Assembly (NCBI GenBank): GCA_034665745.1
Contig: JAXDJJ010000062.1
Location: 15,364-79,363 of the forward strand
Source of the DNA: JAXDJJ01 sp034665745
Lineage (GTDB): Bacteria; Actinomycetota; CADDZG01; WHSQ01
Length of the DNA stretch: 64,000 nt
Direction of reading: 5' to 3'
Shown: one piece after another, positions 62,710 to 64,000 of the stretch
How positions within the stretch are numbered: the stretch's first letter is position 1
Layout of the letters: each line of letters begins with the position of its first letter
Position numbers and translations under genes: made by a program
The notes under the pieces: model-generated
What the model saw: only the letters and a program-made list of their open reading frames with translations
Told to the model about the DNA's origin: nothing
Databases searched by the model: none

Positions 62710-62979
62710 CTATTTCCGGTTCAGAACCGAAGTAAGCGCGGCCCGCCCATAGACCAACGGTGGGCCGAACAGAAGGGACCCGAGCGCCTTGTCGTTCTTG
62801 TCTCCTCCCCCGCCGAGGTGGAGGTTGAACTTCACGCCGAACAGGACCAGGGGCCACAGAAGGATCGCGAGCAACAGGTTGATGATGTCGCCGACCCCAT
62901 CGATCGTGCCGAGGTAGTGCTTGCTCGCGGCCACGATGATCCCGATGACCAGGTAGATGATGCCCCCGATAGACCTCAT
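62710..62979 (-). CDS. Small two-segment membrane protein of unknown function
   Basis: An 89-residue protein with two hydrophobic segments (from IGGIIYLVIGIIVAA and from IINLLLAILLWPLVLFGV) and a Gly-rich, then basic C-terminal tail. AAGGAGG precedes the ATG. No family is recognised. It converges with the small gene at 62494 with six bases between. Confidence 0.75.
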   Translation of the reverse strand: MRSIGGIIYLVIGIIVAASKHYLGTIDGVGDIINLLLAILLWPLVLFGVKFNLHLGGGGDKNDKALGSLLFGPPLVYGRAALTSVLNRK

Positions 62980-63052
62980 TCGTGACCTCCTTGGGCCTGC
63001 TCCGTTTCGACGTTATTGCCCGGGGCGGGGCCTTCCCACACCTGCCATGGAC

Positions 63053-63262
63053 TTAGGGGTAACGATCAGCTGTAGCTCTCATGATGAGCGTCCGTAGAGA
63101 TCGCGGCTCGTCGACGTACCGGTCGGCTACGTCAACCTCTGGGATCAGCCGGTAGGGATCCCGGCGGATCTCCTCGAGTTCCTCTAGCCACAGGGCCGTC
63201 TGAAGGCGCTGCTCCATCGATCCGAGACCCTTCAGTCTCCAGATCACCTCACGGGGAATCAT
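63053..63262 (-). CDS. Hypothetical small protein
   Basis: A 69-residue charged protein (MIPREVIWRLKGLGSMEQR..., LEELEEIRRDPYRLIPEVDV). GGAG is close before the ATG. The acidic/basic helical make-up would fit a toxin-antitoxin or DNA-associated small protein, but I see no recognisable family and no partner gene, so no role is assigned. Confidence 0.55.
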   Translation of the reverse strand: MIPREVIWRLKGLGSMEQRLQTALWLEELEEIRRDPYRLIPEVDVADRYVDEPRSLRTLIMRATADRYP

Positions 63263-63292
63263 GACTCCAGAGTAGTCATCGCCTGTGTCAAA

Positions 63293-63517
63293 TCATCGCG
63301 ACTGATACTTCTTCTTGTCCCCGTTCTTGCCGATCCAGATGGCACTGGTTCTCACGATTTTGGCAGGAGGGACAGCAAACTTTGCATAGCTCTTTCCCTC
63401 CGAGCTTTCGATGACCTTGTTACTCCAACGCTCAAGGTCGTCCGTGTGATCCTCGATCCATTTGTAACCGCCGTAGGCGATGGCACCGGCCTTCGCGATG
63501 GTTCTCCTTTTCCCCAT
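63293..63517 (-). CDS. Hypothetical small basic protein
   Basis: A 74-residue protein from the ATG at 63517, which has AGGAGG seven bases upstream; the 24-residue extension before it is rejected. It is Lys-rich at both ends (MGKRRTIAKAG, NGDKKKYQSR) and contains GGYKWIEDHTDDLERWSNKV. No family is recognised. Base composition here is visibly lower in GC than in the rest of the window. Confidence 0.65.
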   Translation of the reverse strand: MGKRRTIAKAGAIAYGGYKWIEDHTDDLERWSNKVIESSEGKSYAKFAVPPAKIVRTSAIWIGKNGDKKKYQSR

Positions 63518-63582
63518 GTCGCCTCCTAGCGTCCCTGTACCTACAGTCATAGTAGGGCTCGGCATCAGGCAAGAGACGCGAA

Positions 63583-63602
63583 ACCTCACTTGTAAATGAG
63601 GT
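63583..63602. repeat. Operator-like imperfect palindrome
   Basis: ACCTCA-CTTGTAAA-TGAGGT: six-base arms around an AT-richer centre, in the short region between the divergent gene at 63517 and the partial gene at 63641. It could bind a dimeric regulator. No other copy was noticed. Confidence 0.35.
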
Positions 63603-63640
63603 GCAACGCAACCCTGTCGGGTTCTCTTAGCATTGTCGAT

Positions 63641-64000
63641 GTGAAATGGGGCGTCTTCACCAGGTTTTTGCGAGAGCTCACGAAGTCGTGGGTTTTGTGG
63701 GCATTCCTTGCCCTTGACATCGTGGCTCTAATAACCGCCCTGGTTGAACCCAGTCTGACCCTTCCCCCATACGCCTACTCATCTTTAGCGGTCGTCGGGA
63801 TTGTTTGGGCTTCGTTCAACACATATTTGCAAGCGTTGGCGACCCCAGCAATCGGATCCGGTGCAGGGATAAGACAGTTGCAGGCAAGGTTGAACCTCCA
63901 ACTAGTCGAGGGGAATGGATACGACTACCGCCTCTCCTCCGATCCCACGCCAGATCAGATGGGCAAAGCTCTGGATACCGCCTTCCCAACTACCAAAGGG
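63641..64000 (+). CDS. Partial membrane protein running off the window edge
   Basis: An open frame from a GTG at 63641 gives 120 residues with no stop before the end. It starts MKWGVFTRFLRELTKSWV and has two hydrophobic segments (VLWAFLALDIVALITALV, and SLAVVGIVWASF), then a polar region ending DTAFPTTKG. No SD is visible before the GTG; leaderless initiation or another start is possible. No family is recognised. Confidence 0.6.
   Translation, partial: MKWGVFTRFLRELTKSWVLWAFLALDIVALITALVEPSLTLPPYAYSSLAVVGIVWASFNTYLQALATPAIGSGAGIRQLQARLNLQLVEGNGYDYRLSSDPTPDQMGKALDTAFPTTKG

Overview
High-GC window (roughly 65% by eye) with SD-preceded ATG/GTG/TTG starts and many signal-peptide proteins. The gene set points to an Actinomycetota lineage: homodimeric pyruvate dehydrogenase E1 (aceE), a full-length Lhr helicase followed by a Nei2-like glycosylase, an adjacent AdnA/AdnB-type helicase-nuclease pair, a UvrD2-type helicase with an HRDC-like end, and a monoderm-style secretion set. 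I cannot place it more finely. No rRNA, tRNA, CRISPR array, insertion sequence or integrase was seen.

Layout. 1-9.2 kb: a large secreted protein, a thiolase, a two-component pair, and a tandem pair of secreted BNR/Asp-box proteins. 9.2-17 kb: haloalkane dehalogenase coupled to aceE, a DUF11-repeat surface protein, a secreted S15/CocE-type hydrolase. 17-30.6 kb: DNA repair block (nei2, lhr, adnB, adnA) with a secreted metalloprotease, a YbaK-type deacylase and an MBL hydrolase. 30.6-38.2 kb: a NicO-type metal transporter and a compact secreted-peptide operon of the NHLM/Nif11 type: two small leader-core precursors, a short HlyD-like adaptor, a C39-peptidase ABC exporter and a second large ABC protein, with no recognisable tailoring enzyme. 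38-42 kb: secreted hydrolases (S15-like, ceramidase-like with a PKD end). 42-47.5 kb: enoyl-CoA hydratase, DEAD-box RNA helicase, uvrD2, EamA exporter. 47.5-54.5 kb: secreted beta-propeller proteins, a PBP4-type carboxypeptidase and a DUF2277 protein. 54.5-62.7 kb: a CoA-thioester aromatic/acyl catabolic cluster resembling the 2-aminobenzoyl-CoA pathway (flavin monooxygenase/OYE fusion, luciferase-like oxidoreductase, enoyl-CoA hydratase, RidA-like protein, acyl-CoA dehydrogenase, PaaK-like CoA ligase). 62.7-64 kb: small unknown ORFs, with a drop in GC towards the right edge.

Most notable: (1) the NHLM/Nif11 operon exporting two cysteine-free, acidic, aromatic peptides; (2) a 45-bp near-palindromic element present twice, in inverted orientation, 12.8 kb apart (29328-29372 and 42157-42201, 43/45 identical), one copy lying inside the overlapping 5' ends of two divergent ORFs; (3) the monooxygenase/OYE fusion, which carries an in-frame TAG at codon 82 and stops just after its GRAD motif; (4) a long hairpin that would bury the aceE ribosome binding site; (5) a luciferase-like gene whose best start is a CTG behind a strong SD.
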